A DNA stretch of 64,000 nt, taken from Datnioides undecimradiatus (Eukaryota > Chordata > Actinopteri > Lobotiformes > Datnioididae). Every line of letters starts with the position of its first letter. Position 1 is the first letter of the stretch. Positions 34,322-46,138 of the stretch are shown in pieces. Position numbers and translations under genes: made by a program. The stretch is from NCBI GenBank assembly GCA_008933995.1, contig WARS01003734.1, forward strand, positions 77,501-141,500, read 5' to 3'. Under the pieces are notes generated by a model, which searched no databases, was not told where the DNA came from, and was given only the letters and a program-made list of their open reading frames with translations.

Positions 34322-34720
34322 GCTGCAGGTCAGCAGGAAGTTTTCTGTTGGAAAAACCACATTTACCCAAATATTCCACTTTTCCCTGAATGTTTCCATT
34401 TTCTGCCAGTTTCTGCTTCAACCATCCTACTTTTTACTCCATTCATCTGAAAACCTTAGTTGCATTACACATTACACATAAAACATATGAAGAGTTAATA
34501 AAATCTGTATTCTCTAATGAATCAACCCCACAAACAATCAATTGATCAATTATTGGATTTACGGGAAATCAATCATTGATTATTTAGAAACATTTGTAGA
34601 TTTGCTGTTTTTGGGTTTGAGCCTTGCTGCAGTTTGACCTTCATCACCTCTGCAGGGCGTCACATTAACACTGTTTTCTTTATTTATCAGCAGCTGCATG
34701 ATTCACACAGCCATGACCTG

Positions 34721-34764
<44 letters not shown>

Positions 34765-36201
34765 GTTATCTCCCCTCCATTAAACTAACTTTGGACTGAA
34801 CTTATCAGAGAGTAAAGGCGCAGCTGACCTGAACATTTGTATGTTTCTCCTGAGCAACTCTGCAGATCGCTGCAGTGTTCGTGACTGTTGCCTGGTGCAG
34901 CTGCTCTAAACACAAACCTTGTTTATAACAGCGGAGGGAAAAATGGCGTCACACTCCAAATCCACTCACCCTCACATCATCATCATCATCATGATCAGGC
35001 TGTAATTACAGACCATAGCATCCTCCATCATCTGCTGTTTAAATATAGTGCAGATGTTACAGAGCAGAGCTGCAGTAAAGCTGCATGATGAGTCAAAGCT
35101 GCATTAACTCAGTGGAGGAAGATCAGTGTTCAGACGTGTTTCAGACTCCTGGAAGCTAAAGTGGACAGCAGAAGAGTTAAAGGGACAGTTCAGGGTTTTA
35201 AAAGGTGTGATTGTTTTGTACTTCATGGGCAGATTTCAGACACCTTCAAACATCAGTATCAGTTGAACTGGACACTACATTTAGAATATTATCACCATTT
35301 TCCCTCCACACCAGACTCCATTCACAAAAACAGTCATTTTATCTGAGGGAACACAGGAGTCGCTGCTCTGCTGCTGCTTCAGTCTGTGAGTTTGTTTGTG
35401 TTGTTGTGACGCTTCTGTGTTTTACAGAGTTAGTTCAGATTCACTGAAATCACACAAAAGCACAAACACACTGACTGATTGAAGCAGCAGCTCCTCTCCT
35501 CCCTCAGATAAAATGACTGTTTTGGTGAATGGAGTCTGGTCTGAGTCTGGTGGGTTTGAAGAAGCAGTACATCGCTTTATTCACAACACGAACAGCTGCT
35601 GCTTCTCCAAACTGAGGCTGTGTTGACCTGAAACGCACTGACTGTAGAGAAGCACGTGCCATAACTACGCGTCATAAAAACACGAACTGCCCCTTTAAGA
35701 GAAAACCGCACATCTGCAGCGGCGTTCAGGCTCCGGGGTCAGTCCAGGAAAACACAAAGACACAGACTCTGCGCGAGAGTTACAAGTAACTACAAATAAA
35801 CCGAGTAAATGTACTTAATTACTTTTCAGTGTTGTTTACATTTAAATGGGGCCACGCGGCCAAACACAACAAACGTGGGGCTGTTCACAGCGGCGCTTTA
35901 TGGGGACTGTTCATCTCTAACGCTGTGAAGCAGGTTTGTGTGTCTGTCTGCGTGATCGTCATCGTCTCGTGTCTGTACTGTTCACATCAGAGTCTGGAAA
36001 GTTTCCTCACGAGCGCGATGTGACGCGCAGGCAGGAGAACAAACACGAGGGAACAGAAGCACCCGGATGTAAACCGTTTCCAGCGGAAACTCCGTTTGCC
36101 CTGGTGCCAGGCTGTTTCCAGTCTGCGGCGTTCACAGCCTGCCCCCGTCCAAACATCAGCAGACTGTAAATATTTGTAGAAATATGAGCTGAGCTGTTAA
36201 A

Positions 36202-36262
<61 letters not shown>

Positions 36263-37541
36263 CACACACCCAGTGTACACACAGCGCTGTAAACCAGGTT
36301 ACAGATAAGATATCAGTGTGTCAGCTCATGGCCTGGTTTCTCTGGTGAATATTAACAAATTAACATCAAACTGCAGGAATTTAACCTCTTTTAATGAAAT
36401 AAATCAGTTTCCCCTCATATTCCTACAAATTATCCTCAGTTTAATCTTTAATAACTGACGTCAGAGCACGAGTCAGCATTTAACAGCTGAGACCAGTCAA
36501 AGGAAAAAGCATCACAGCGTCTGTGAGCTCTGCTGCATTACGCACAAACTCTAACAGGTGCAGCTGCAGGTGGAGGTCAGGCGACGCCAGGTCCCCTCGC
36601 TGCAAAACATGTTCATCTGGTTTAATAGCATCTTTGAAGAGCAAACCAGCGAAGAAGAAGCCAGATTCAGAGCGTTTTACACCAAACATCAACTGCACCT
36701 GAACACACCACAGTCACATTTCCTGAGCTGTGGTGTGGAAACAGCACTGACTCCACAGAGGAGCAGATGAGACGCGCGTCTGACTGAAGATTCCTGCGTG
36801 CTGCACCTGTCCAGTCCAAACACAATTCAGCTATTGATTTACGTGGTTTTCATCAAAGCTCCTGCTGATAAATCACTTCTCTAACTCACCAGGTCACTCT
36901 GCACAGATATGTGTTTATTATTAATGACATGTGACTCCACTTGCCCTGCCACAAAGCATGATGGGATTGTTTAATGGAAACACACTGTGCACCTGAGTTA
37001 AAGCATTAGCTGTGTGTCTCTGCTCTTTTCTGCAGGTGTGTCCTTTCATTTTCGTGTCTGCAGTGCTTTTGTTTTTGTCTCTCTGGAAAACAGCCACAGT
37101 TAACGAGCTCGTTAGGTCCATCTGAAGGTGTGGTTCATATAACTGTGTCTCACCCATACTGAAAACAATAATGTTGATCCAGAAACACGCTGGCCTCAGT
37201 TTTTAGGCTTGGACTTCATCATCACACCACAGCAGGCGTTAATCATTAATTCCTGGTGTGTTTATCTGCCGACAAAGTCTGATGATAGCACAGTTTGTTC
37301 ATGAATGACATCTGGAACAGGCCAAAGTAGCATCAACGTATCGTGAGAAGAGACTGAAAAATCAGGACGGGACTCAGAAACAAGCTGATCAGCAGCAGTT
37401 CATTCTGACCTGAGGCCAGCGCGTTGACTTGTCTTTGGACTGACCTGACATTGACTGTGGTGCAATGTGAGAGAACAAGCAGAGCAGCAACACACAGAAA
37501 ACCAAACTGACCTCAGATCAGATGTTGTCAGTGTCATTTTG
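34322..37541. other. intergenic region between nupr1 and sgf29
   Basis: No gene is supported. It holds two dinucleotide runs and, at 35785-35833, a small inverted fragment of the GTGGTGGAAAGTAACT repeat family. Confidence 0.6.
36205..36269. repeat. (CA)n microsatellite between nupr1 and sgf29
   Basis: 65 bp of CA with one G interruption. Comparable GT runs lie at 34725-34763 and 31315-31357. Confidence 0.95.
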
Positions 37542-37920
37542 AAGTGGTGGAAGAAACAGTCACATGCTTCAGCTGAGTAGAAGTAGCATTTCTATTGCGT
37601 ATTACCACTACTTTATAATAATAGTTAAAATGATATTACTGCTTTACAGGTGAGACACCTGCATTCAAAATACAACTTTCAGGTAAAAGGGCTTCTTCTG
37701 CATATTTCATCAGTATTTATCAAATTAAAATACAATATTTACATCTTGTTGCATAAGACTGTCGAGCTTAACAGGTCCTATTATTGGATCAACATGAAAC
37801 TGCAGTGTTGTAGGTGGAAGAGGAAGTATTTAAAAGTTTTACTTGAATCAAAGTGTTAGTTGGCCACCGCAGCGTGGAAATACTTTTTACACGTAAAAGT
37901 AAAAAAGTAATCGGTTACTT
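37542..37920. repeat. longer copy of the same repeat family, upstream of sgf29
   Basis: Recognisable pieces, in family order, are GTGGTGGAAGAAACAGTCAC, CTGCATTCAAAATAC, TATTATTGGATCAAC, AGTGTTGTAGGTGGAAGAGG and GTAAAAGTAAAAAAGTAATC. This is the most complete copy in the window. Confidence 0.6.
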
Positions 37921-37974
37921 TTCACCGCTGAAGTCAGAGTGCGTTGATGTTTCGTGTCCTGCTGCGGTTTCTCA

Positions 37975-38092
37975 CTCCGTCCAGCAGGTGGCGGCGTCTC
38001 AACAGACCCCGCGGACACCAACGAAGAAGAAGAGGCTAAGCTAATCTGTGCGGTTAGCAAGTCGCCAGTAAACAAACAGCGAAACTAACCCG
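37975..38092 (+). promoter_or_regulatory. sgf29: sgf29 promoter / 5' UTR exon
   Basis: A G/C-richer segment ends in a good donor (CCCG/GTAAGC) at 38092/38093. An acceptor sits just before the sgf29 start (CTTAAAG or GTGCAG, at about 38709-38714). This suggests a non-coding first exon and a roughly 0.6-kb 5' UTR intron. Confidence 0.45.
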
Positions 38093-38717
38093 GTAAGCGC
38101 TACTACAGGTTGTTTCTGGAAACAGATAAAGCAAGTGGAGTTTTCCGAAGTTAACAGAGAGGAAATAAAGTTGAACGCAGCCGGTGATTTAGCTAACAGC
38201 ACGCTAACTACAAGTCTAACACCTGCTAACCAAACCCGGTCAGTGATTAGCATTTCAGTAGCTACAACGTCGATTAAAGTAAATAATACCTGTTAATAAA
38301 GGTAATTGTAGCATTTAATCTGCATTTCTAAAATGTAGATATTTGTTTTTTTCTTTTAAAGCCAAAATGTCACCGATGTCGTTTTAGCTTCAATACGAAT
38401 GAATTCATCCTATCACAGAGGTTCACACCGAACTCCACTCAGAAACCTGTTAATTCAGAGATTTCTCGCTGTTCAAGTGATATGAAAACGTAGAAACGCA
38501 TTAATATAAACTGCCAAGCACCGTGTTAGTAGTCGGCTTATATCCAATGCATATTTAAAAACTGTGCTAATACTTAGAACAGTATCTGCTCGCAGTCATG
38601 TTTCTATCTGCAGCGTTGCCTTGTGCCTTTAAAGTGACTAAATTTATATTTTTGTCAATGGAGTTCCGTTTGTATCGACACTTTTAACAAGATTACCCAA
38701 ACCTTAAAGGTGCAGAC

Positions 38718-41700
38718 ATGTCAGCTGATACAAAAATCGCAGAGCTGCTCACAGAGCTCCACCAGCTCATCAAACAGACCCAGGTAAGTTAGTGACACTG
38801 CCTAACATCTGTTCCACAGTGCCTCCAACATAGACCTGGTTAAGTGAAGTGGTCATGTTTGTGATTTTGACATGTATAATCAGTCAGTCCCAATCAGTTC
38901 AGTCAATCAGTTAATCAAATCCAAATAATCACACGTCTCTTCTCAGGAGGAGCGATCCCGCAGTGAACATAATCTGCTCAACATCCAGAAAACACACGAG
39001 AGGATGCAGACAGAAAACAAAAGTCAGACACCTTCCCACATATTTTTGCTCTTTTAGTTATCAGCTGTTGTCCCGTCAGGTCAGACTCACTCAAATGTTT
39101 CTGTCTGCCTCCTTCAGCCTCCCCGTATTACCGCACCAAGCTGAGGGGGCTGTACACCACAGCCAAAGCCGATGCTGAGGCAGAGTGTAGGTGAGTCCCT
39201 AACTTGCTAAGTGTTCACATGTTCATGCCAGCACACATTCATTTAAACACATCTCAGTGTTTAGGTGAATAAAATGCCATGTGTTTATAAAGGTGGTGCA
39301 GTTTGAGGGGAAATGATAGAACATGTTCACATTTAACTGGCGTTTGCTAAATATGAGTTAAAATCGAAGGTTTGACCTTTTGGTACAGGATGTGTGGTGA
39401 CTCATCCCCAAACGTCCACCACACCTTCTCTGGATGTTTGAGGTCCCTGGAGGATCTTTGTGACCTACTGATTATTCTGCTAGCGCTGCCACCAGAGGCT
39501 GAAACATCAGAATCAGATCATCAGTTGGTGTTGAAATGATCCAGGTTGCACTCGTGTCGTTCACACAGCTCGTTGCTGACTTGTCTGTCTCATTCCTCTC
39601 AGTATCCTGCGTCACGCTCTCGATAAAATAGCAGAGATCAAGTCTCTGTTGGAGGAGAGGAGAATAGGTATGTTATTAATCGTCAGTGTTTGCAGATTGT
39701 GTTTAATCTGATTACCAGAGATTCAGATTTGAATGTTATAAAAACTTATTTGCAGCTGCAAAGATGGCAGGAGTTTACAGCGACAGCGATCCTCCCAGGA
39801 AGACGATGAGGCGAGGTGTCCTGATGACGCTCCTCCAGCAGTCGGCCATGACGCTCCCTCTGTGGATCGGGAAGCCCGGGGAGAGGTGGGGTCCCTGCAG
39901 ACACACAGTTCACCAGATTATTAGGTTCAGGATTAAGCGTCTTTGCATGAAGCTGCCGCTGCTTCAAGAAGAGTTTGTTGTTCACCAGCCGGTGTTTGAG
40001 CTCCCTGGAGTCCTCGATTACAAACCAGGAGACTGCGGCCTTCACTGATCAAATGTTTTCCCGCCTTCTATTGACCATCAGCCCCCCGCCTCTGTGCGGC
40101 GCGACTCCAGCCAGCAGCGACTACGTGGCCAAACAGGGCGACAAGGTGGCAGCGAGGGTGAAGGCTGTGGAAGGAGATGAGCAGTGGATCCTGGCCGAGG
40201 TGGTCAGCTACAACCACTCCACCAACAAGTGAGCTGCTGTAAAACAACGTCTGAAAACAACCGGCGGGAAATCAGTTTAAAAGCAGATCTGACACTTCTT
40301 CTTCTTCCTCCTCCAGATATGAAGTGGACGACATCGACGAGGAAGGCAAAGAGTGAGTTTGCTCTAACAGCTTCATGCTGACTGTCTCAAACAGTCATCC
40401 TAACATTAGCATAGCAACCTAATGTTCTGCTAGCATCCTGCTGTTAGCATTTAGCTCAAAGCTTCTCTGAGCTTAAGCACACAATCTGTCATTTTCTGCC
40501 ACTCAATCAAACCAAAAACAGAAACTGTGGTCATGTGACCTCCGGCAGCAGCGTGGGATGCTGGGAGTTGTTGTCTTCCTGTCAGCTGGGATTCCTTCAG
40601 TGTTGATGGTTCAGGAGGTTTTTACTGGGAGCTGAATTCTCCACAGAGGTCTCCTCCTCTCCAAAACAAACAGAGCCGCTGATTCAAACCCAGAGAAACA
40701 CTGAATAAAGCAGTTCCACCTTAAAAACCACTGTTTCTCCCACGCTGTCGGCCGCACACGGGACGTCCTGGAGGGGCGGCGAGCCGAGCTGCTGCTAACG
40801 TTTGCTCAGCTTGTTTCTCTGATAACTTACACTACTCACAATAAGTTAGGGATATTGTTATTTACATGAGTGCTTTTCCTATTTGGTCTGAATTTTAATA
40901 AAATAAGTTCCCTTTGATATTACTAATAATGAATGAGAAGAAACACCATTTTCATTAGTTTAATATTTATTACCCCAAAAATTTAGACAATAACAAGGAT
41001 AGCCCCAAATAACAAAAACTGACAACGTCAGTAGCAGGTGTTTCCACCATTTGCCGCAATGACAGCTTGACAGCGACGTCTCATGCTCCTCACTAGCCTC
41101 ATGATGTTGTTCTGAGGCAATGCGTTCCACTCTTCCACAAGTGCTACACGCAGTTCTGCCAGGTCACGTGGGGGTGGGGTACGATCATCCAGTCTCTGCT
41201 TCAGCTGGTCCCAGACGTGCTCCTTGGGGTTCAGGTCAAGGGACATTGCTGGCCATACCATATGAGGCACTCCGACTTCCTGAAGTCGAGCTGTGACAAT
41301 TCTGGCACGATGTGGTGGAGCATTATCATCCATGAACAGAAAGTTGGGGGTGTGCTGGTGGAATTGGGGGATGATGATGGGTTCTATGATGTCTCTGAGG
41401 TAAGAACGTGCAGTGACTGAGCCATCTACAATAATCAAATCTGTTTTGCGCTGACTGGTGATGCCTGCCCAGACTGTTGCACCTCCTCCACCAAAGCGAA
41501 CCCTGGGGACCATGTTGACCTCGGCGTATCGCTCACCTCGCCTTCTCCAGCAACGTTGACGACAATCATTTCTGTGCAAGGTGACCCGACACTCATCAGT
41601 GAACAGGACGGTAGACCACTGCTGCATTGTCCAGGTCACATGGTCTTGTGCCCACTGCAAACGTTCACGGCGGTGTCTTGGTGTCAGTGGAGTCACCTGC

Positions 41701-42069
41701 AACGGTCGTCTGGCATTCAAGCCAGTGACGTCGTGTGTTCATGTGTTTGAATGATGAACCCGGAATGACTTACTGACAATACCAGCTTTTTATACCCACA
41801 GAATGTTGAAATTGATGCCACATTGAAAAGGGTTGTCTTTTTTTTTGGTATTGGCCCCAATATGTAAGGCACACTGTACACAGTGAGACCATTACGTGGA
41901 AAACACAAAATGAGGTGTGTCTATCACCCCAATACAATTGCCTCCCTATCCCAAAAATCTCTGAAGTGAAACAAACACCGTATGTATGACATCCACTGAG
42001 TCTCTCACAAGATCCCTAACTTATTGTGAGTAGTGTAAGATCCAGACGTCCGAATCTCAGGTGGTTACT

Positions 42070-42158
<89 letters not shown>

Positions 42159-42561
42159 TCAGGAGACACACTCTGAGCCGGCGGCGGATCATCCCTCTGC
42201 CTCAGTGGAAGGCTAACCCAGAGACGGACCCTGAGGCCCTGTTCAGTAAGGACCAGCTGGTTCTTGCTCTCTACCCTCAGACCACCTGCTTTTACCGGGC
42301 CCTGATCCACACGCCCCCCCACAGGGTGAGACTGTTATCAAGTTGCCGTCACAGTGATGTCGTCTTGTCATTTCTGCGGGCGTGTGTGATGAATCTAGGT
42401 CCTCAGGTCGCCTCAGACTAACCTCCACATGTGTTTGTCTGCAGCCACAGGACGACTACTCTGTGCTGTTCGAGGACACGTCGTACGCAGACGGTTACTC
42501 GCCTCCACTCAACGTGGCTCAGCGATACGTGGTCGCCTGCAAAGAGAACAAGAAGAAGTGA
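38718..42561 (+). CDS. sgf29: sgf29, SAGA-complex H3K4me2/3 reader, 9 coding exons
   Basis: Exons are 38718-38783, 38947-39022, 39118-39190, 39603-39667, 39756-39885, 40082-40228, 40317-40352, 42163-42325 and 42445-42561. All phases agree: 873 nt, 290 residues (human SGF29/CCDC101 293). The N-terminal helical part ([16 protein letters not shown] and following) mediates SAGA/ATAC assembly. The C-terminal tandem Tudor domain reads H3K4me2/3. Y235, Y242 ([10 protein letters not shown]) and F261 (DDYSVLF) correspond to the human aromatic cage Y238, Y245 and F264. The acidic loop [11 protein letters not shown] holds the H3 N-terminus pocket residues. Intron 7 (1.8 kb) contains a Tc1-like transposon. 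The exon 8 acceptor directly follows a (GT)41 run. A 5' UTR exon probably ends at 38092 (CCCG/GTAAGC), and ATTAAA near 42835 is a poly(A) candidate. Confidence 0.98.
40545..42053 (-). repeat. interspersed repeat copy B, split by the Tc1 element
   Basis: Positions 40545-40827 and 42038-42053 are the reverse complement of 15116-15416 and nearly identical to it. The Tc1-like element fills the gap. The family was not recognised and no coding frame is evident. Confidence 0.85.
40830..42035 (-). mobile_element. Tc1/mariner-like DNA transposon in sgf29 intron 7
   Basis: The 1206-bp element is bounded by TA target duplications (40828-40829 and 42036-42037). Its terminal inverted repeats match over 24 bp and begin CACTACTCACAATAAGTTAG. 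On the minus strand a 230-codon frame at 41028-41720 encodes the DDE catalytic domain: LFTDECRV, then [11 protein letters not shown], then LNPKEHVWD, with 34 residues between the second D and the E (DD34E). The N-terminal helix-turn-helix region is not recognisable, and a TGA sits just upstream of the frame. The copy therefore looks internally decayed and non-autonomous. It lies inside an older repeat (40545-42053). Confidence 0.92.
42075..42156. repeat. (GT)41 microsatellite directly before the sgf29 exon 8 acceptor
   Basis: 82 bp of perfect GT. Only GATCAG separates it from the first base of exon 8 (42163). Confidence 0.98.
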
Positions 42562-43458
42562 GCGGTGTCTGCATGCAGGGGACCAAGATGAAGCCTGTTT
42601 GGAAGCTTCTTCTGTTTAGAAATGACTCTGATTTCCATTTTTGTATGAAAATATGTCCAGAATCATGTGTCTAACGTCAAATGAGGCTGCTGTGGTTGTA
42701 TTTAAAGCATTTGGAGCAGGTTCTGCTCCACAGTTTGTACTGATTTCTCATTGAGGATGAAATGAAAGAAACACAAAAGACTTTTTTCTAACGTAGTTTT
42801 GTTTTTGTCAGTCAGGATGTGACTCACAAAGTTTGATTAAACTTGTCTGAAACCAAATATTTTGTCTTAAATTAATTTGAGAACTGAAATAACTTTCTTT
42901 GTGAACACTGTGAATTAGAGCTGTGATGCTGGACCTTTTCAAGTCGTGACCCCAATATGATCAGGCTGGTGTTTGTGAGCAATAACAGACAGAAATGCAC
43001 TAGATTAATAACAGTATCCCAAATATTGTAAGACTGAAGCTTTTGCAACTGTCCGATCAGAACTCACTCAGTCAATGTCATGATGTCACACAATTATTAT
43101 AAATACTGACGCGTTCATGTGCATCACTTTAATGTTGTAACTGGGAAAGGTAGAGTTTCTCCCCTCAGTGATCAAACGTTTCAGAACTGCTGCTTATATT
43201 TTGTTTTACCAAATCTAAATTTAGTGCAAGTAAAAGTAACTCACGGTAATTGTCTCTGAACTGCATGAAAAGAAAACACTTCAGTTTTGTACAGTACGCT
43301 CTCTTCGCATTGTGGTCGCAAATTGCTCCGTTATCGCGTTTACTCCATTTCTGTAGAACATGAATGCAACATAGAAATTCCGCTTTTGATTCAGATTGAA
43401 GAATCTAATTTATCCCACAGCCCCTGAATGCAGCTGCAGCGCGCGAAAGGAAACAAAC

Positions 43459-44856
43459 ATGGCTGACGCGGTGAGTGTTTGACCGATTTGATGCGCTTAT
43501 CGATTAAAAAAACACTAAAGGTCGAGATTTGACACAGAAATCAGAGACATGTTGTAAATAAAGTCGCTACAGGGGAAAAGTGAGGATTTCATCAGCTTGA
43601 CAAAAACCAGAAACACTGAATTAACAACAGAGAACAAAGTAACGTTACACCAGCATCACCGGGAGGATAACTTAATGTTAGCTACCCTAAAAAGTTAGCC
43701 GACAGAAGCTAACGTTAGCTTCTGTCATTAGCTTGTGTTAGCTAACGCCAGCCCGTGCTAGCTTCGGTTCGTCCAATCAGACTTCTTCAAAATAAACCTT
43801 AGAAACACCGAGTTAACGGGCGTCAGCGTGAAGGACGTGAAATGAAACCCTCCTGGTTTTGTTTTCAGTTTCTGTTGATTTTACTGTTTTATTTAAACTC
43901 CAGTTTAATCATAAACCAATCAGAATCAGAGCTTTTAAAACAAGTGTTTGTTTGAAATTGAGTCAGCACTCTGATCAAACACACACACTGACAGTATTTA
44001 TTAGTGTTGTAGATCCTGCATATGTCACGTGAGAGCAGCTCAGCACCGCCTCTCTCTGGTCTCCAGGTGTCTGGCGGTGAGTTGCAGGCTGGGAGGTTGC
44101 CTCCTAAACGACGACGCATCCTCGATCCCTCAGCTGTCGTCCCAGCGCCTGTTTACTCCAACAAGGTAAACAGTAAACAGGCATGAAAGTAAACAACAAG
44201 CGCTGAAGTCGTTTTTACAGCCTGTGTTTTCTGTTGTCAGGTGAGCAGCAGCCTGCAGCTGGAGCCGACAGCGGAGATGTTCTCTGAAAAGAAAAGTGCA
44301 GGTACAATAAGAGCAGGTGTTATTGATTTGAAAGATGTATTTAATATTTTCATTGGTTCTTTATTATTTTTCTGCTGTTAGTTGACTGTTTGTGTCTGTA
44401 AACAGGCGACGACGCAGACAACAGTGTGTGGTCAGAGTTTTCCTTTCAAACGCAGTCGCCGCTCGCCGTCACCATCAGTGACTCCGACTCTGACGAGGTG
44501 GAACTTGTGGAGAACAGAGCAGAGCGCGTGAAGAAGAGAACAGACGTGTAAGTCTGAAGCTGCTTCATCACAGACACTCAGGACAAACCCTCCTCAGGTC
44601 CAGCATTGTTGTATAATAATTCATCAGATGTGAAATGAACGTGTGTTTTGTTTCTTTTGTCACTTTATTATTTCAGAGAAGTCGTTCGTTCTCCGTCTCC
44701 TCCACCTGTTGAGAGTCTCATTCACAAACAGTCCAATCAGGTCAAAGAGAAGATCCGGTGAGTCTCCAGCCTTCACCGGCATGGATTTGTTTGATTTGAT
44801 GATATTAATGATATTAACTGCTGAAGAATCAGCAGTTGTAGTGGACTCGGATGCAG

Positions 44857-44900
<44 letters not shown>

Positions 44901-45937
44901 AGTGAGATCGACAGGAAACTCCAGGCGGTGAACTCCCTCCTGTCCCCGGAGCCTCAGGGCAGCAGGAGCGGCCGTTGTGTCGACCTCCAGCCTCCTGACG
45001 TCACCTGTAACGGCGGCCTGCAAGATTCTGATCACAGCTTTCTGGACCGCGAGATCCCCCTGAAGATCCGCTGCCGAACCAGCGTCCACAAGATCCCAGT
45101 GCTGTCGGTGCGTTCAAGGACACATTCAGATGGGATGTTTACATTTCACTGTGAGAATGCTGTAGAGTAGTTAAGAGTACATGTACTCAGTTACATTGTG
45201 CCTGCTTTGGTCTGACTGTTGTGTGTTTCTGTCTTCAGTCGACTCTGTTGAGCGACGTCGTGACTCAGCTGTCAATCATCCTTAACGTTCCTCCTCCTCG
45301 CCTCCTGCTCATGAGGGAGGAAGTGGAGCTTCCCACGGACTCGACGGTCGGCGAGCTCGGCCTCGGCATCGCAGACATCATCGGTGAGTCACATGACTGA
45401 TGAGTTAGTTCCCCTGTTCTGTTCAGGGAGTGTTTCTGAAGCTTTCAGCCATGTCTCATGGGCTTCTTCAGCAGATGGGATTTACTTAGATGTTGTGTCT
45501 TTGTGTCAGCAGCTTGATAAACTGACTCTGGATCAGCCGTAAGACTCATTTCTGTGTGTCAGCAGCTTGATAAACTGACTCTGGATCAGCTGTAAGACAC
45601 ATTTCTGTGCTCCTCTTTTCAGCCGCTGCTTGTTTTTAACTCTGTATCTGAAGCAGATGAAGGATTTCAGTCGTCGGACGTCTGGATCTGAAGTTATCAG
45701 AGAAACAAGCTGTTTTCAGTTCTGTTTTCCTTCTTGCTTTTTCCTCTGCAGACTGCTGCGTCATGGCAGCGGAGGATAAAAGTGAAGCCGGCAGCGTCAT
45801 CACGGTCCGGCTGCAGAGCAAAGACAGAGACTCATCTCAGGAGCTCAGTCTGCTCAGAGTGTGTAGCTCCTCCTTCATCTTCACCATCAGCAGCAGCTTT
45901 GTGTTTTATGAGCAGGACTCAAACCTGTGAGGTGATA

Positions 45938-45974
<37 letters not shown>

Positions 45975-46138
45975 AGGACGCGCCGCTGGGCTCCATCTTT
46001 TCTCAGTATCTGTCCAAGATGTCGACCAGAGCAAAGAGAGCAGTGTGCTTCCAGTTCGACGGCTCCAAAGTGACAGCGAGTCAGACGCCGGCTGAGCTCG
46101 ACATGGAGGACGGTGACATCATCGAAGTTTGGACTTAA
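43459..46138 (+). CDS. nfatc2ip: nfatc2ip (NIP45), tandem SUMO-like domain protein, 9 exons
   Basis: Exons are 43459-43470, 44067-44165, 44241-44301, 44406-44547, 44677-44757, 44903-45107, 45239-45383, 45752-45858 and 45977-46138. Phases agree: 1014 nt, 337 residues. The N-terminal part has KRRRILDPSAVVPAPVYSNK, which parallels the human RRRRLVLDPGEAPLVPVYSGK, and an acidic VTISDSDSDEVELV stretch that resembles a SUMO-interacting motif. Two C-terminal SUMO-like domains follow: the first from about residue 180 (IPLKIRCR, ending around DIIDCCV), the second from about 264 to the end (ITVRLQSK, ending ELDMEDGDIIEVWT). The family (Rad60/Esc2/NIP45) binds the SUMO E2 UBC9 and SUMO-targeted ligase pathways. 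It is shorter than human NIP45 at the N-terminus. It lies just upstream of spns1, as in human. Two acceptors (exons 6 and 9) directly follow (TG)n runs. Confidence 0.96.
44861..44895. repeat. (TG)17 microsatellite before the nfatc2ip exon 6 acceptor
   Basis: 35 bp of perfect TG followed by CCCTCAG and exon 6 at 44903. Confidence 0.97.
45504..45611. repeat. 54-bp tandem duplication in nfatc2ip intron 7
   Basis: Two adjacent copies begin GTCAGCAGCTTGATAAACTG at 45504 and 45558, exactly 54 bp apart. They differ at only a few positions, which marks a recent local duplication. Confidence 0.85.
45627..45712 (+). repeat. interspersed repeat copy C (86-bp fragment)
   Basis: This fragment is essentially identical to the first 86 bp of copy A, from TGCTTGTTTTTAACTCTG to AGAAACAAGCTG. 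It lies in nfatc2ip intron 7, about 40 bp before the exon 8 acceptor. Confidence 0.85.
45939..45973. repeat. (TG)17 microsatellite before the nfatc2ip exon 9 acceptor
   Basis: 35 bp of perfect TG immediately followed by CAG and exon 9 at 45977. Confidence 0.97.

Noticed and set aside
33678..34421. 247-codon minus and 186-codon plus frames rich in Cys/Leu/Pro or Arg/Gln/Ala
   Set aside because: They run through the CAGG-type minisatellite. Only the MSHVDVKN start onward belongs to a gene (nupr1).
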